Below are positions 15,798 to 24,879 of a stretch of 64,000 bases of DNA, piece after piece (position 1 is the first letter of the stretch; each line of letters opens with the position of its first letter). Source of the stretch: Candidatus Syntrophosphaera thermopropionivorans (GTDB lineage Bacteria > Cloacimonadota > Cloacimonadia > Cloacimonadales > Cloacimonadaceae). The stretch is from the NCBI RefSeq assembly GCF_004353895.1, contig NZ_SMOG01000001.1:1-64000 (forward strand). The letters run 5' to 3'. Both the position numbers and the translations under genes were made by a program. The notes under the pieces were generated by a model. It did not search any database, was not told where the DNA came from, and saw only the letters and a list, made by a program, of their open reading frames with translations.

Positions 15798-17057
15798 ATG
15801 AGTTCTATAACCATTCTGGGATGTATGTGGGGTGATGAAGGAAAGGCAAAGATAGTAGATTTTATTGGTGCAGAAGCTGATGTGGTTGCTCGTTTTCAAG
15901 GTGGAGCTAATGCTGGGCATACTATTGTGCTTGAAGATAAAAAATATATATTCCATACAGTACCTTCTGGGATTCTTTATCCTGAAACAAAATGTGTAAT
16001 TGGCGCGGGAACAGTGATTGATCCTTATGGGTTAAGGGACGAAATGGAATCACTAATAGCACAAGGAATAGATTTTACTAATAGATTATTTATTGATGAC
16101 CGAGCAGGATTGGTTTTATCTTTACACAGACAATTGGACCAGAAATCTGAAGAAAATCTGGGAGCAGGAAAAATTGGAACTACGGGAAAAGGAATTGGAC
16201 CTGCTTATTCTGACCAAGCTGCCAGATGTGCATTACGAATAGGAGATTTACGCTATCCAGAATGGTTAGAGCAGAGGCTGGATAACTTTTATAAATACCA
16301 TCAGATAACTCTTTCTGCTTCTGAGCGCAAAGAAGAGTTAGAATCTCTTCTGGAAGTGGGAAAGTTTTTTCAACCATATATAGCCCAGACTGACCAAATG
16401 CTAAGGAATTGGTATAGAGAAGGGAAAAGCATACTTTTTGAAGGAGCTCAGGGAACTCTTCTGGATTTAATCTATGGCACTTATCCTTTTGTCACCTCTT
16501 CTCATACCGTTTCGGGAGGTGTTTGTATAGGAACTGGTTTCCCTCCTCGCTGGTTAGATAATATTTTAGGTGTCTTTAAAGCTTATACTACCAGAGTTGG
16601 AGCAGGACCTTTCCCAACTGAAATAGAAGGACCGCTGGCAGATCAGATTCGGCAAAAAGGAAATGAATTTGGTTCAACTACTGGACGTCCCCGTCGTATT
16701 GGTTGGTTTGATGCTGTAGCTGCTCAATATAGTGCCTCTTTAAATGGCATAGATAGTTTAGCCATAACTTTATTGGATGTATTAACTGGTCTTCCCGAGT
16801 TAAAGATATGCACATCCTATCTTAAACATAATCAAAAACTACCTGGCTTTGTTACTCATCCGATAGAATTAAAAGAGATTCAACCTGAATATCTTACACT
16901 TCCTGGATGGGATATAGATATCAGTAAAATGCAGAAATGGGATACTTTACCGAAAGAAGCAAAACAATATCTTGAGGCAATTCAAGACCTGCTTAAATTG
17001 CCTGTAAAAATTGTCTCAGTCGGACAGGATCGTCGTCAAACCATAGTTAATAAATAA
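15798..17057 (+). CDS. purA: Adenylosuccinate synthetase PurA
   Basis: 419 residues from the ATG at 15798 (MSSITILGCMWGDEGKAK). The ATG at 15780 is rejected because AAAGGAG sits 6-7 bases before 15798. PurA joins IMP and aspartate with GTP hydrolysis, the first committed step to AMP. GDEGKAK is the GTP-binding loop, and its usual second glycine (GDEGKGK) is alanine here. GANAGHT, TTGKGIGPAYSDQAAR, VTSSHTVSGGVCIGTG, TTRVGAGPFPTE and TGRPRRIGWFDAV are the other family motifs, so the enzyme looks complete. It heads a run of close genes (14 bases to the next). Confidence 0.95.
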   Translation: MSSITILGCMWGDEGKAKIVDFIGAEADVVARFQGGANAGHTIVLEDKKYIFHTVPSGILYPETKCVIGAGTVIDPYGLRDEMESLIAQGIDFTNRLFIDDRAGLVLSLHRQLDQKSEENLGAGKIGTTGKGIGPAYSDQAARCALRIGDLRYPEWLEQRLDNFYKYHQITLSASERKEELESLLEVGKFFQPYIAQTDQMLRNWYREGKSILFEGAQGTLLDLIYGTYPFVTSSHTVSGGVCIGTGFPPRWLDNILGVFKAYTTRVGAGPFPTEIEGPLADQIRQKGNEFGSTTGRPRRIGWFDAVAAQYSASLNGIDSLAITLLDVLTGLPELKICTSYLKHNQKLPGFVTHPIELKEIQPEYLTLPGWDIDISKMQKWDTLPKEAKQYLEAIQDLLKLPVKIVSVGQDRRQTIVNK

Positions 17058-17071
17058 AGAGAAGGTATAAA

Positions 17072-18262
17072 ATGAAAAAAGGTTGCTTATTACTTTTATT
17101 ATTGGGGATAGGATGTATTTTTGCTCAACCATTAGAGTTTCCGCAACCCCAGTTTATCACTCCTATCTTTGATAGTTTCACCCGAAACTACGTATCTACC
17201 AGCGCTATGGGTCGTGGCTATACTGGAATAACTATTCCTGGAGGTATGGATAATGCGCTTTTGAATCCAGCAGCCTATCTACCTGATAAACCTGCTCTTC
17301 ATCTGGAACTGTTAGCCAAACCCTCTATTAAAGTAGATTTTTATGCTGCTCAGGATACCAGCACAGGCTATAATATGACTGCTAATGATAGATTGACCTC
17401 ACCTGTTCCTTTTGGTATCTTTGCTGTCGGAAGTTCTGTGAATGACCATATCAGTTATGGATTTCTCTATTCAATGCCCAAAACGGTCAGGATGGAAGAT
17501 TTTAGCGTGGCAACGAATATGGGAATGAGCTTGATTGTGCGCTATCCTACTTTTAATTTGCATCAGTTCACTGCTAATGCTGCTTATCATAAAGACCAAT
17601 TTCACTTTGGAGTAAATCTACATAATCAGTTTTACTATCTTGGAGATGTGACCTTTCTTCGCACTTTTGATAGAGTCAGGGACACCAAATATCTTCTGCG
17701 CCCTCAGTTTGGCTTTCTTTATACAGGAGAGAATATAAACACTGGGTTAACTCTGGTTCCTCCTCAAAAAACTAACTGGGATCTTAAATATGTTATATAC
17801 GATACAAAACTTCCTTTAAATGTTTCCGGAGGAGTAGCCTATAAGCATAATGGAACTCAGCTGGCAGCAGAACTGGAATATGAGCAATGTAGTGCTATAT
17901 GTGATGAATTTAAGGATCGTTATACTTTTCACTTAGGTGCAGAAAAGACGATTGAACAATATACCTATCGTCTGGGTTATATCTATCATCCAGAAGTCTG
18001 GCATGGAGATTATTTACTTCCTGATGCTGCATCAGATACGATTTCTATTTGGTGGGATAAAATTCTTCCTGGTGGAACGGTGAAAAAGAATACTCAACAT
18101 ATTCTAACTGGAGGATTTAGCTGGCATCATAAAGATGTCAATGTCAATCTTTCTGGATTGGTGAATGTAGCTAACACTGCACCAGTAAGTCAGATAAGCC
18201 TCTCTGTAGATTTGTATTTTAGTGCTTTTCAAAGGAAAGATTTCCTTTATTTTGGTAAATGA
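17072..18262 (+). CDS. Outer-membrane beta-barrel protein (FadL/PorV-like N-terminus)
   Basis: 396 residues with a signal peptide (about 1-18, cleaved after FAQ). The mature N-terminus has STSAMGRGYTGITIPGGMDN followed by ALLNPAAYL, the pattern found at the start of FadL-family and PorV-like outer-membrane proteins. The rest alternates aromatic and polar residues in strands typical of a 12-16-stranded barrel. It ends FLYFGK rather than in a terminal aromatic. It may transport hydrophobic substrates or serve T9SS shuttling, but neither can be read from the sequence. Its stop overlaps the next ATG (ATGA). Confidence 0.7.
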   Translation: MKKGCLLLLLLGIGCIFAQPLEFPQPQFITPIFDSFTRNYVSTSAMGRGYTGITIPGGMDNALLNPAAYLPDKPALHLELLAKPSIKVDFYAAQDTSTGYNMTANDRLTSPVPFGIFAVGSSVNDHISYGFLYSMPKTVRMEDFSVATNMGMSLIVRYPTFNLHQFTANAAYHKDQFHFGVNLHNQFYYLGDVTFLRTFDRVRDTKYLLRPQFGFLYTGENINTGLTLVPPQKTNWDLKYVIYDTKLPLNVSGGVAYKHNGTQLAAELEYEQCSAICDEFKDRYTFHLGAEKTIEQYTYRLGYIYHPEVWHGDYLLPDAASDTISIWWDKILPGGTVKKNTQHILTGGFSWHHKDVNVNLSGLVNVANTAPVSQISLSVDLYFSAFQRKDFLYFGK

Positions 18263-19380
18263 CTAAGGTTCAAATTCGGCGTTTAGATGATTATAATTTG
18301 CCTCCTCTGCAAGAAGCAGTGGATGAATTTCTTAATCAAGAATTTAATTCTCACTGGAAACATAGTAAAAAAGTTTTATTAAAACCAAATCTTCTGGGCG
18401 CTTTTCCTCCTGAAAGAGCTGTGACCACTCATCCTGCTCTGTTAGAAGCTCTCATTCTCTATTTTCTGGATTTGGGCAAAGAAGTATGGATTGGAGATAG
18501 TCCAGGGGGAACAGCTAATGTTGAAAAGGTGTGGCAGACTTGTGGATTACAGGATTTAGCGGAACGTTATCCAGTAAGACTGCTCAATCTTTCCACTACA
18601 GGCTATAGAGAATTAATCTATGAAGATATATCGGTCAAAATCTCTGATATTCTCTGGAATTTTGGAATAATCATCAACATTGGTAAACTTAAAACTCATA
18701 GTTTAGTCGGTTTCACTGGAGCTCTGAAAAACCTTTTTGGATTGGTACCTGGTTTGGCTAAAAGTGATTATCATAGACTTTATCCCAACACCAATGATTT
18801 TTGTAGATTGTTAGTAGCAATCTATCAATTAACCAAAGAATACATATCTTATAGTTTTATTGATGGTATTTTGGGAATGGATGGACCAGGACCTTCAGCT
18901 GGAAGAGTTCGTAAATTTGGATTGCTTCTGGGCTCTAAAAGTATATCCTCTCTGGATTATGTAGCTTCAAAACTGATGGGTTTTAAGTTAAAGGATGTGC
19001 CTTATCTCTGGGATGCTTTACATAAAGATGGACAGTTAATCTCTGATATCCAGATTCCTACCAGCTTCCAGGATTTCAAATTGCCAGATGTGGATATCCG
19101 AACGGTTAAAATGAGCAATAAGTTTTTGCGTTATGTCCCCAGGATAGTTCGTTATCCTTTTCAACGCTTATATGACCGTCGTCCGATAATAGCATCCCGT
19201 TGTCAAAAATGTAGCATTTGCGTAAAAAGTTGTCCTGCTAAAGCTATCTCTCCTCCAGATAAGATAAACTTTCCTGTTATAGATAGAAAGAAATGCATCA
19301 AATGCCTCTGCTGTCATGAGATGTGTCCCTATGAGGCAATAGATATTCATAAGACTTTATTAGCAAAGATGGTGGGATAA
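18259..19380 (+). CDS. DUF362 protein with C-terminal two-cluster ferredoxin domain
   Basis: 373 residues. The N-terminal about 290 residues match the DUF362 family (VLLKPNLLGAFPPERAVTTH, IGDSPGG, GKLKTHSLVGFTGALKNLFG, SFIDGILGMDGPGP). The C-terminus carries CQKCSICVKSCPAKAI and CIKCLCCHEMCPYEAI, two C-x2-C-x2-C-x3-CP sites for two [4Fe-4S] clusters. The role of DUF362 proteins is not settled; an iron-sulfur or electron-transfer function is likely. It overlaps the barrel gene by 4 bases and the FtsB-like gene by 1, so it is part of one transcript. No signal peptide. Confidence 0.88.
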   Translation: MTKVQIRRLDDYNLPPLQEAVDEFLNQEFNSHWKHSKKVLLKPNLLGAFPPERAVTTHPALLEALILYFLDLGKEVWIGDSPGGTANVEKVWQTCGLQDLAERYPVRLLNLSTTGYRELIYEDISVKISDILWNFGIIINIGKLKTHSLVGFTGALKNLFGLVPGLAKSDYHRLYPNTNDFCRLLVAIYQLTKEYISYSFIDGILGMDGPGPSAGRVRKFGLLLGSKSISSLDYVASKLMGFKLKDVPYLWDALHKDGQLISDIQIPTSFQDFKLPDVDIRTVKMSNKFLRYVPRIVRYPFQRLYDRRPIIASRCQKCSICVKSCPAKAISPPDKINFPVIDRKKCIKCLCCHEMCPYEAIDIHKTLLAKMVG

Positions 19381-19760
19381 TGAAAAAACAAAGTAACAAA
19401 AATAGACGGTTCCTCAATTTCATCTATGTTCTGCTTATTTTATTGTTGTTAAGCTGGATTCTTTTCTGGGGAAATAATAGTTTTTATAAAAAATGGAAGC
19501 TTAAACGAAAAATAAACCGTATGGAACAACAGTATAACGCATTAAAAGCACAAAATGACAGTCTTGCTAATTATAACTACCGATTAAAGACCGATCCAGA
19601 AGCAGCAGAAGAAGTAGCAAGAGAAGAGCACGGCTTAATAAAATCTGATGAGACAGTTTTTATCTTCAAAGAAGCCACTAATGATAGTCTCAAGCAAGAT
19701 CAACAGACTGGTAAAAAATCATCTAAGTTTCCTGTAACTAAATCTATTATAAAAAAATAG
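19380..19760 (+). CDS. FtsB/DivIC-family septum formation initiator
   Basis: 126 residues. A basic N-terminus, one membrane helix (about 11-31), a coiled coil (RKINRMEQQYNALKAQNDSL, about 42-70) and the family's C-terminal motif (EEVAREEHGLIKSDETVFIF, about 82-101) fit FtsB/DivIC. These bitopic proteins join FtsL and FtsQ in the divisome. The 25-residue lysine-rich tail is an extension. Its ATG overlaps the DUF362 stop. In many bacteria this gene follows enolase; here eno is 24 kb away. Confidence 0.85.
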   Translation: MKKQSNKNRRFLNFIYVLLILLLLSWILFWGNNSFYKKWKLKRKINRMEQQYNALKAQNDSLANYNYRLKTDPEAAEEVAREEHGLIKSDETVFIFKEATNDSLKQDQQTGKKSSKFPVTKSIIKK

Positions 19761-19764
19761 GGTT

Positions 19765-21414
19765 ATGGCTAACCAGAAAGTTCCACTATTTTCAGCACAG
19801 GAAGAAAGAGAGCTAAGAAAGCAACTGTCTTTATTACTCTGCTGTTCCCAAGCCAGTCAATCTCAGGATATAATTAATCAACTGCTTCATTTTTATGTTC
19901 CAGATAAAACTAAAAAAGAACCTTCTTTAACCAGATTTCGCTATTTCTCTGCTGCTCTTATAGAACAGTTAATAATACTTCTTCAAGATGAACAATTTTT
20001 AAAGCCTTCCAGATGGACGGATTTTTTTGAGCTTTTAAACTATTTTCCTTTATCTTTAGAGAATCCTATCCCTCATCATCTCAAAGAGACCATATCCAGT
20101 TCAGCTAATGACAATCCTTTTTATCAATCTGATAACTTTATTCCCTTGCAGCTATCTTATCTTCTTGCTCAATTGGAAGATAGTGATACTGCTTACTCAC
20201 TATTAAAACAACTAAAAGAAGATATTTCTATAACCACATCTTTTTTTCATTTAATTTATAATCTCACTCTTGCCAGATTACTTATTCTGAAAAACAAAAG
20301 ATTGGATTTTACTGAGCTCTGGCTTAAGTTAATCTATAAATACTATCAAGAAGATGGAAGCGAAACTGCTCTCCATTTAATCCTCCAATGGCAAAAAATG
20401 ATTCCCTGGGGGAAAAATGCCTCTTTAAAGAAAAAAGTGCTGCAAACCTATTCAAGTGATTGGAAGTATAATAAAACTCTGCTTTCCGCATTTATACTGA
20501 ATGAGTTGGTTACCCTGGAGAATCATTTGATTAAACCAGAAGAAAAAATAAGATATGTTCACATTTTGCTGTCCCTACCTTCTTCCTATATGTCTTTTGA
20601 ACAGTTGCAATATCTATATTTTTTCGCCGGGAATTATTATTCGGGAGTGGAACAAAACTTCCCTAAATCTATCAGAGCATATCATCATTCCACTTACTAT
20701 CTACATAAGAGCTGGCTGGCTCTGCAAAATTTATCTCAATTTTTGAGAGAAAATCTTTCCCCAGAACAGATGGTGCAAATTATGCCCTATCTGGAAAAAA
20801 AGGTTATCTCTCTGGCTAATCAAATTAATTTACAAAATAGCACCTATGTTGATACTTTGCACAAGAATTACCTTTTGATAAGTGACCTGTATCATCAGGT
20901 GGAAGCTCTTTCTATAACAGACCATCTCACTGGTTTGAAAAATAGGCACTATCTGCATAATAATCTTTATCATACTTTCCAATTAGCTGTTCGTCATAAA
21001 GTACCTATTAGTTTTGCCATACTTGATATTGACCATTTTAAACAAGTAAACGATATTTATGGACATCTGGCAGGAGATTATGTACTCCAAACCCTTGCTG
21101 AGTTATTGTTGAGTTTTTTCAGAAAAAGTGATGTTATTATTCGCTATGGAGGTGAGGAATTTCTCTTAGTTCTATTTGATATAAAGAAAGAGAATATGTT
21201 GAAACTGATGGAAGAATTTCGTGCTAAAATAGAGAATTATGAATTTATCTATCAGGAGAATAAGTTTCATATTACTATCAGTACTGGTTGCGTTTGCAAT
21301 TGCTTTGCTTGTTTAAATGACACTGCCTTAAATTCCTATATAGAAAAGGCGGATAAGGCACTTTATACCGCAAAAGAAGCAGGACGGAATACAGTAGTTT
21401 GTTTCACAGAATAA
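19765..21414 (+). CDS. Diguanylate cyclase with helical-repeat N-terminus
   Basis: 549 residues, no membrane segment. The N-terminal about 370 residues are helical and tetratricopeptide-like (for example LYFFAGNYYSGVEQNFPKSI). The C-terminal GGDEF domain (about 385-548) has DHLTGLKNRHYL, FAILDIDHFKQVNDIYGH, and the active-site loop GGEEF at 462-466, so it should make cyclic di-GMP from GTP. An inhibitory I-site RxxD is present (RKSD, 453-456) exactly five residues before GGEEF, so product inhibition is expected. It starts four bases after the FtsB-like stop and closes the purA operon. The input signal is unknown. Confidence 0.9.
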   Translation: MANQKVPLFSAQEERELRKQLSLLLCCSQASQSQDIINQLLHFYVPDKTKKEPSLTRFRYFSAALIEQLIILLQDEQFLKPSRWTDFFELLNYFPLSLENPIPHHLKETISSSANDNPFYQSDNFIPLQLSYLLAQLEDSDTAYSLLKQLKEDISITTSFFHLIYNLTLARLLILKNKRLDFTELWLKLIYKYYQEDGSETALHLILQWQKMIPWGKNASLKKKVLQTYSSDWKYNKTLLSAFILNELVTLENHLIKPEEKIRYVHILLSLPSSYMSFEQLQYLYFFAGNYYSGVEQNFPKSIRAYHHSTYYLHKSWLALQNLSQFLRENLSPEQMVQIMPYLEKKVISLANQINLQNSTYVDTLHKNYLLISDLYHQVEALSITDHLTGLKNRHYLHNNLYHTFQLAVRHKVPISFAILDIDHFKQVNDIYGHLAGDYVLQTLAELLLSFFRKSDVIIRYGGEEFLLVLFDIKKENMLKLMEEFRAKIENYEFIYQENKFHITISTGCVCNCFACLNDTALNSYIEKADKALYTAKEAGRNTVVCFTE

Positions 21415-21423
21415 AATTCCTGC

Positions 21424-21452
21424 TTGACAGCTTATCTTATATAAAATATTGA
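21424..21452 (+). promoter_or_regulatory. Candidate promoter of the ABC ATPase gene
   Basis: TTGACA (21424-21429), 17 bases, TATTGA (21447-21452). It begins ten bases after the diguanylate cyclase stop and would start RNA about 12 bases before the ATG at 21471, leaving room for AAGGAG. Confidence 0.4.
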
Positions 21453-21470
21453 TTTATTGAAGGAGTAGTA

Positions 21471-22574
21471 ATGGCAAGAGTACTTGTTCAAAATCTTAAT
21501 AAAATATATGATAATAATGTTCATGCCGTTAAAGATGTAAGTTTTGAAGCGGAAGACAAAGAATTTTTAGTGTTAGTGGGACCATCCGGTTGCGGGAAAA
21601 GTACTATCTTGAGAATGATTGCTGGTTTAGAAGAAATTACCAGCGGTAATATCTGGATAGGCGATAAACTGGTCAATGATGTCCCCCCTAAGGATAGAGA
21701 CATTGCTATGGTGTTTCAGAATTATGCCCTTTATCCTCATATGACCGTCTTTGATAATATGGCTTTTGCCTTAAAGCTTAGAGGTGAAGATAAACAGGTT
21801 ATCAAAAAGAAGGTTCAGCATGCAGCGGAGCTTTTAGGTATTCAGGATTTGCTGAAACGCAAACCAGGTCAACTTTCAGGGGGACAGCGTCAGCGTGTAG
21901 CTTTAGGGCGTGCTATTGTCCGTAATCCCAAGGTTTTTCTCTTTGATGAACCTCTTTCTAACCTGGATGCAAAGCTCAGAGTGGCAATGCGTTCTGAAAT
22001 CGTTAAACTACATAAACAACTGGCTAATACAATGATTTATGTGACACATGACCAGGTGGAAGCAATGACTATGGCTAATCGTATAGCGGTTATGAAAGAT
22101 GGCATCATCCAGCAGATTGATACCCCTCTTAATATTTACAACCATCCTGCTAATATTTTTGTTGCTGGTTTTATCGGTTCTCCTGCTATTAATATGGTGG
22201 AAGGTAGAGTGGAAAGTGATAATTCAAATCTGCTCTTCTCAAGTGAAGACTTTAAAGTTCAGATATATCCTGAACATCAAAAACTGCTTATCTCCTATGT
22301 CAATAAACCCATTATAATGGGAATTAGACCAGAAGATATATATGATGCACGCTATGATTCAATGGCAGAATTCCCTCAGCAAATAGAAACCATCTGTGAC
22401 TTAGTAGAACCTCTGGGAAGTGAATATCATGTAGTTCTGGCTACTTCTCATCACAATTTCATCGCTCGCTTGGAACCTAAAGAACTTCCCAAAATGAATG
22501 AAAAGCTAACTATTAGCTTAAATATGTTTAAAGCTCATTATTTTGACCCTGAAACGGAACAGTGCTTGGTTTGA
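21471..22574 (+). CDS. UgpC/MsmX-type ABC transporter ATPase
   Basis: 367 residues. The nucleotide-binding domain has GPSGCGKST (Walker A), QNYALYPHMTV (Q-loop), LSGGQRQRVALGRA (signature), FLFDEPLSNLDAKLR (Walker B and D-loop) and THDQVEAMTMANRI (H-loop). A C-terminal TOBE region (about 240-367, PIIMGIRPEDIYD) is typical of the ATPases that power carbohydrate and glycerol-3-phosphate importers (UgpC, MalK, MsmX). No permease or binding-protein gene is adjacent, which suits a shared ATPase such as MsmX. The substrate cannot be read. Confidence 0.9.
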   Translation: MARVLVQNLNKIYDNNVHAVKDVSFEAEDKEFLVLVGPSGCGKSTILRMIAGLEEITSGNIWIGDKLVNDVPPKDRDIAMVFQNYALYPHMTVFDNMAFALKLRGEDKQVIKKKVQHAAELLGIQDLLKRKPGQLSGGQRQRVALGRAIVRNPKVFLFDEPLSNLDAKLRVAMRSEIVKLHKQLANTMIYVTHDQVEAMTMANRIAVMKDGIIQQIDTPLNIYNHPANIFVAGFIGSPAINMVEGRVESDNSNLLFSSEDFKVQIYPEHQKLLISYVNKPIIMGIRPEDIYDARYDSMAEFPQQIETICDLVEPLGSEYHVVLATSHHNFIARLEPKELPKMNEKLTISLNMFKAHYFDPETEQCLV

Positions 22575-22607
22575 AAATGTTCTGATTCATAACGATAAGA
22601 GGCTTTT

Positions 22608-23366
22608 ATGCATTTAAAGGTAGGTAGCTTTCTCCTCATTCTTTTATTATTTCCCACCTTAAATGCTATCATAACTCTGGATACTGCTTCCACAAACGCC
22701 TTATCTGGCATAACTATTCTCTCAAATTCTATCGCTGATTTTGCTCTTTCTCCCAATATTTCTAACACTGGTATAGCTTTTTCTGCACATATTCCATTCG
22801 GTATGACTGATTGTACAGTATATTGCTTAAATACTGCCACTCAGTTTAATCCTTTTATTTTAAGTACTGGTATTGCTCATCTGGATCAGGGTGACTATCG
22901 TAATCAGGATTACTTTTTAGGTCTGGCTTTTCACTACAAGAATCTAACACTTGGTTATACTGAACATCTTCAGTATGAAAAAATCAGTACTGGTAATAGT
23001 TATCACACCTGGTTGAGTAATATTGCGTTAACCTATTCATGTCCCGAATATGGTGCTGAAATCAAATCTTTACATTTAACTTCATCGGATGAAGAATGGC
23101 ATATCTCAGCTATGGTTAAAATCATAGATGAGGTTTATGGTGCTGGCAGTTATGTTTATGTTCCAAATTATGAAGATAACTATCGGATTGCTACTTCTAT
23201 TAAGCTGAACGAACCTCTTTCTTTGCTGGTATCCTGGCAAAATACACCTTCACAATTGGGTATGGGAATTAAATTAAAGATTAAACGGGGAGAGCTTACC
23301 TATGCCATCAGAACCCATCCAGAACTAAATCTTTCTCATAGCCTTGACCTTGGTTTCAACTGGTGA
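22608..23366 (+). CDS. Small outer-membrane beta-barrel protein
   Basis: 252 residues with a signal peptide (about 1-19, cleaved near LNA). The mature protein is a series of short amphipathic strands (LGLAFHYKNLTLGYTEHL and similar), ending SLDLGFNW with a terminal aromatic, the usual C-terminal signature of an outer-membrane barrel. It is probably an 8-12-stranded barrel, related in style to PorV/PorQ-like proteins. Its TGA overlaps the GTG start of the next barrel gene, so the two are likely made together. No function can be assigned. Confidence 0.65.
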   Translation: MHLKVGSFLLILLLFPTLNAIITLDTASTNALSGITILSNSIADFALSPNISNTGIAFSAHIPFGMTDCTVYCLNTATQFNPFILSTGIAHLDQGDYRNQDYFLGLAFHYKNLTLGYTEHLQYEKISTGNSYHTWLSNIALTYSCPEYGAEIKSLHLTSSDEEWHISAMVKIIDEVYGAGSYVYVPNYEDNYRIATSIKLNEPLSLLVSWQNTPSQLGMGIKLKIKRGELTYAIRTHPELNLSHSLDLGFNW

Positions 23367-24874
23367 AAAGCTTTGTTGTCATCTCTTTCCTGTTATCTTT
23401 AACTTTTTTACTTTATTCCCAATACTATGATGAATTAATTGAACTGGATACTCCTGCTTTAGTAGATTCTGCCTGGAATAACTATTATCAGGAACTGATG
23501 GAGCTTGAAAAGCCGCTTAATGTTAGCACTCGTCTCTATCTTCAAGATACGAATAATTACTGTCTGAACAGTCTACAATATGAAATTCCTCAGGGAATAT
23601 TGCTATTAAATAATCGGTATAATATAGATACAGGAAATAATGATTGGGGACTTCATCTTAATCTTAAAACGGATAGAGTAAATTTGGTTTTGGGTTCCTA
23701 TAGAGTTCGTTTTGGAAGAGGGTTAGTTTGCGGGACTGGTTCTCGCAAGTTACCAGATTCTCCTTTTAAGCTTTATATGCCAACTTCTCCTTCTACATAC
23801 ACTCCTTCAGGTGCAGCTTTTATCTATCAAGGTAACTCATTGCAAACCCTGGCATTTGCTTCGGTCCAGAATAGAGTAGCCAGGTTAAAAGATGAAAGAA
23901 TAACAAGCTTACCAACCACTAATTCAGATAATTTATCTCATACTCAGGAAAATATTTATGGCACTTCTGTAGCCTGGGTAAATAACTCTTTTCAGATTGC
24001 TGGATTACTTTATAGACAGCAATATGATAGAGCTTTTAACGATTCCCTTTTAGTATCCAATCTTAATGCTTACAGTCTTTATGCAGCCTTAAAATTACCT
24101 AATAATCAGATAAGTACAGAATTATCATATGCTAATCATCAACTTAGCACTATTCTATCCTGGAATTATCATTTGAAATCATTCAGCCAGACTCTATCCT
24201 ATGCTCAAAACACTATCTACCATCAATTTCCCTATGCTCTTTCAGCTTCTATTTTAAATCATAATACCGACCGAAAAGAGATAAACTGTGATTTGAAGTG
24301 GAATGTTCTCACTAATACAAATTTACAGATACATTATAGTATTAATATAGGTCCTGCTTTTTCTGGAGAGCCTTTTTCCAGATTCATTTCTTCTCTTGCT
24401 TATAATAAAAGAGGTACTCGCTGGAAATTGAACTTCTATCAGTATGACCGAGAGTTAATCACCTGGATTGATTCTACTTATATTTCTACTATACCTGAAC
24501 ATTATAGAATCCAGACTACTGGTCATTTACCAATAACAACCTATTTGTTTCAGCAATTTGAATTTTCCTATACTCTCCAAAATAAAGAGGATTACACCAA
24601 AAATACCTACCATTTCCAATATTTTCTGGGTTATAAAAAGTCAATCTGGGAAATGAGATTGGGGTATACCAGCTGGCAAAGTCCACATAACTTTTATATA
24701 GCAGATGAAATTAGTCCTGAATATTACAGTATGTGCAGCTCTGAAGAAACAGCCATTTCCATTACTACTAGCTTAAAATTTAAAGAAGCTAATTTTTCTT
24801 TATATGGTGAAAAGTCTCTCTTATCTTCTAAAAAATACAGGATTAGGATTCAGCTAAAAGTATCTATCTTTTAG
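23363..24874 (+). CDS. Outer-membrane beta-barrel protein with FGRGLV motif
   Basis: 503 residues from a GTG at 23363 that overlaps the preceding stop (GTGA). Signal peptide about 1-18 (FLLYSQ). After a short helical N-terminus with ELMELEKPLNVST, the rest is a long beta barrel. GSYRVRFGRGLVCGTG (about 112-127) resembles the strand found in the barrel part of Bacteroidota proteins that carry helix-hairpin-helix (ComEA-like) N-termini; here that N-terminal region looks reduced. It ends IQLKVSIF with a terminal aromatic. Convergent with topA, five bases away, with no terminator between. Function unknown; a DNA-uptake link would be speculation. Confidence 0.65.
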   Translation: MKSFVVISFLLSLTFLLYSQYYDELIELDTPALVDSAWNNYYQELMELEKPLNVSTRLYLQDTNNYCLNSLQYEIPQGILLLNNRYNIDTGNNDWGLHLNLKTDRVNLVLGSYRVRFGRGLVCGTGSRKLPDSPFKLYMPTSPSTYTPSGAAFIYQGNSLQTLAFASVQNRVARLKDERITSLPTTNSDNLSHTQENIYGTSVAWVNNSFQIAGLLYRQQYDRAFNDSLLVSNLNAYSLYAALKLPNNQISTELSYANHQLSTILSWNYHLKSFSQTLSYAQNTIYHQFPYALSASILNHNTDRKEINCDLKWNVLTNTNLQIHYSINIGPAFSGEPFSRFISSLAYNKRGTRWKLNFYQYDRELITWIDSTYISTIPEHYRIQTTGHLPITTYLFQQFEFSYTLQNKEDYTKNTYHFQYFLGYKKSIWEMRLGYTSWQSPHNFYIADEISPEYYSMCSSEETAISITTSLKFKEANFSLYGEKSLLSSKKYRIRIQLKVSIF

Positions 24875-24879
24875 TTTTA

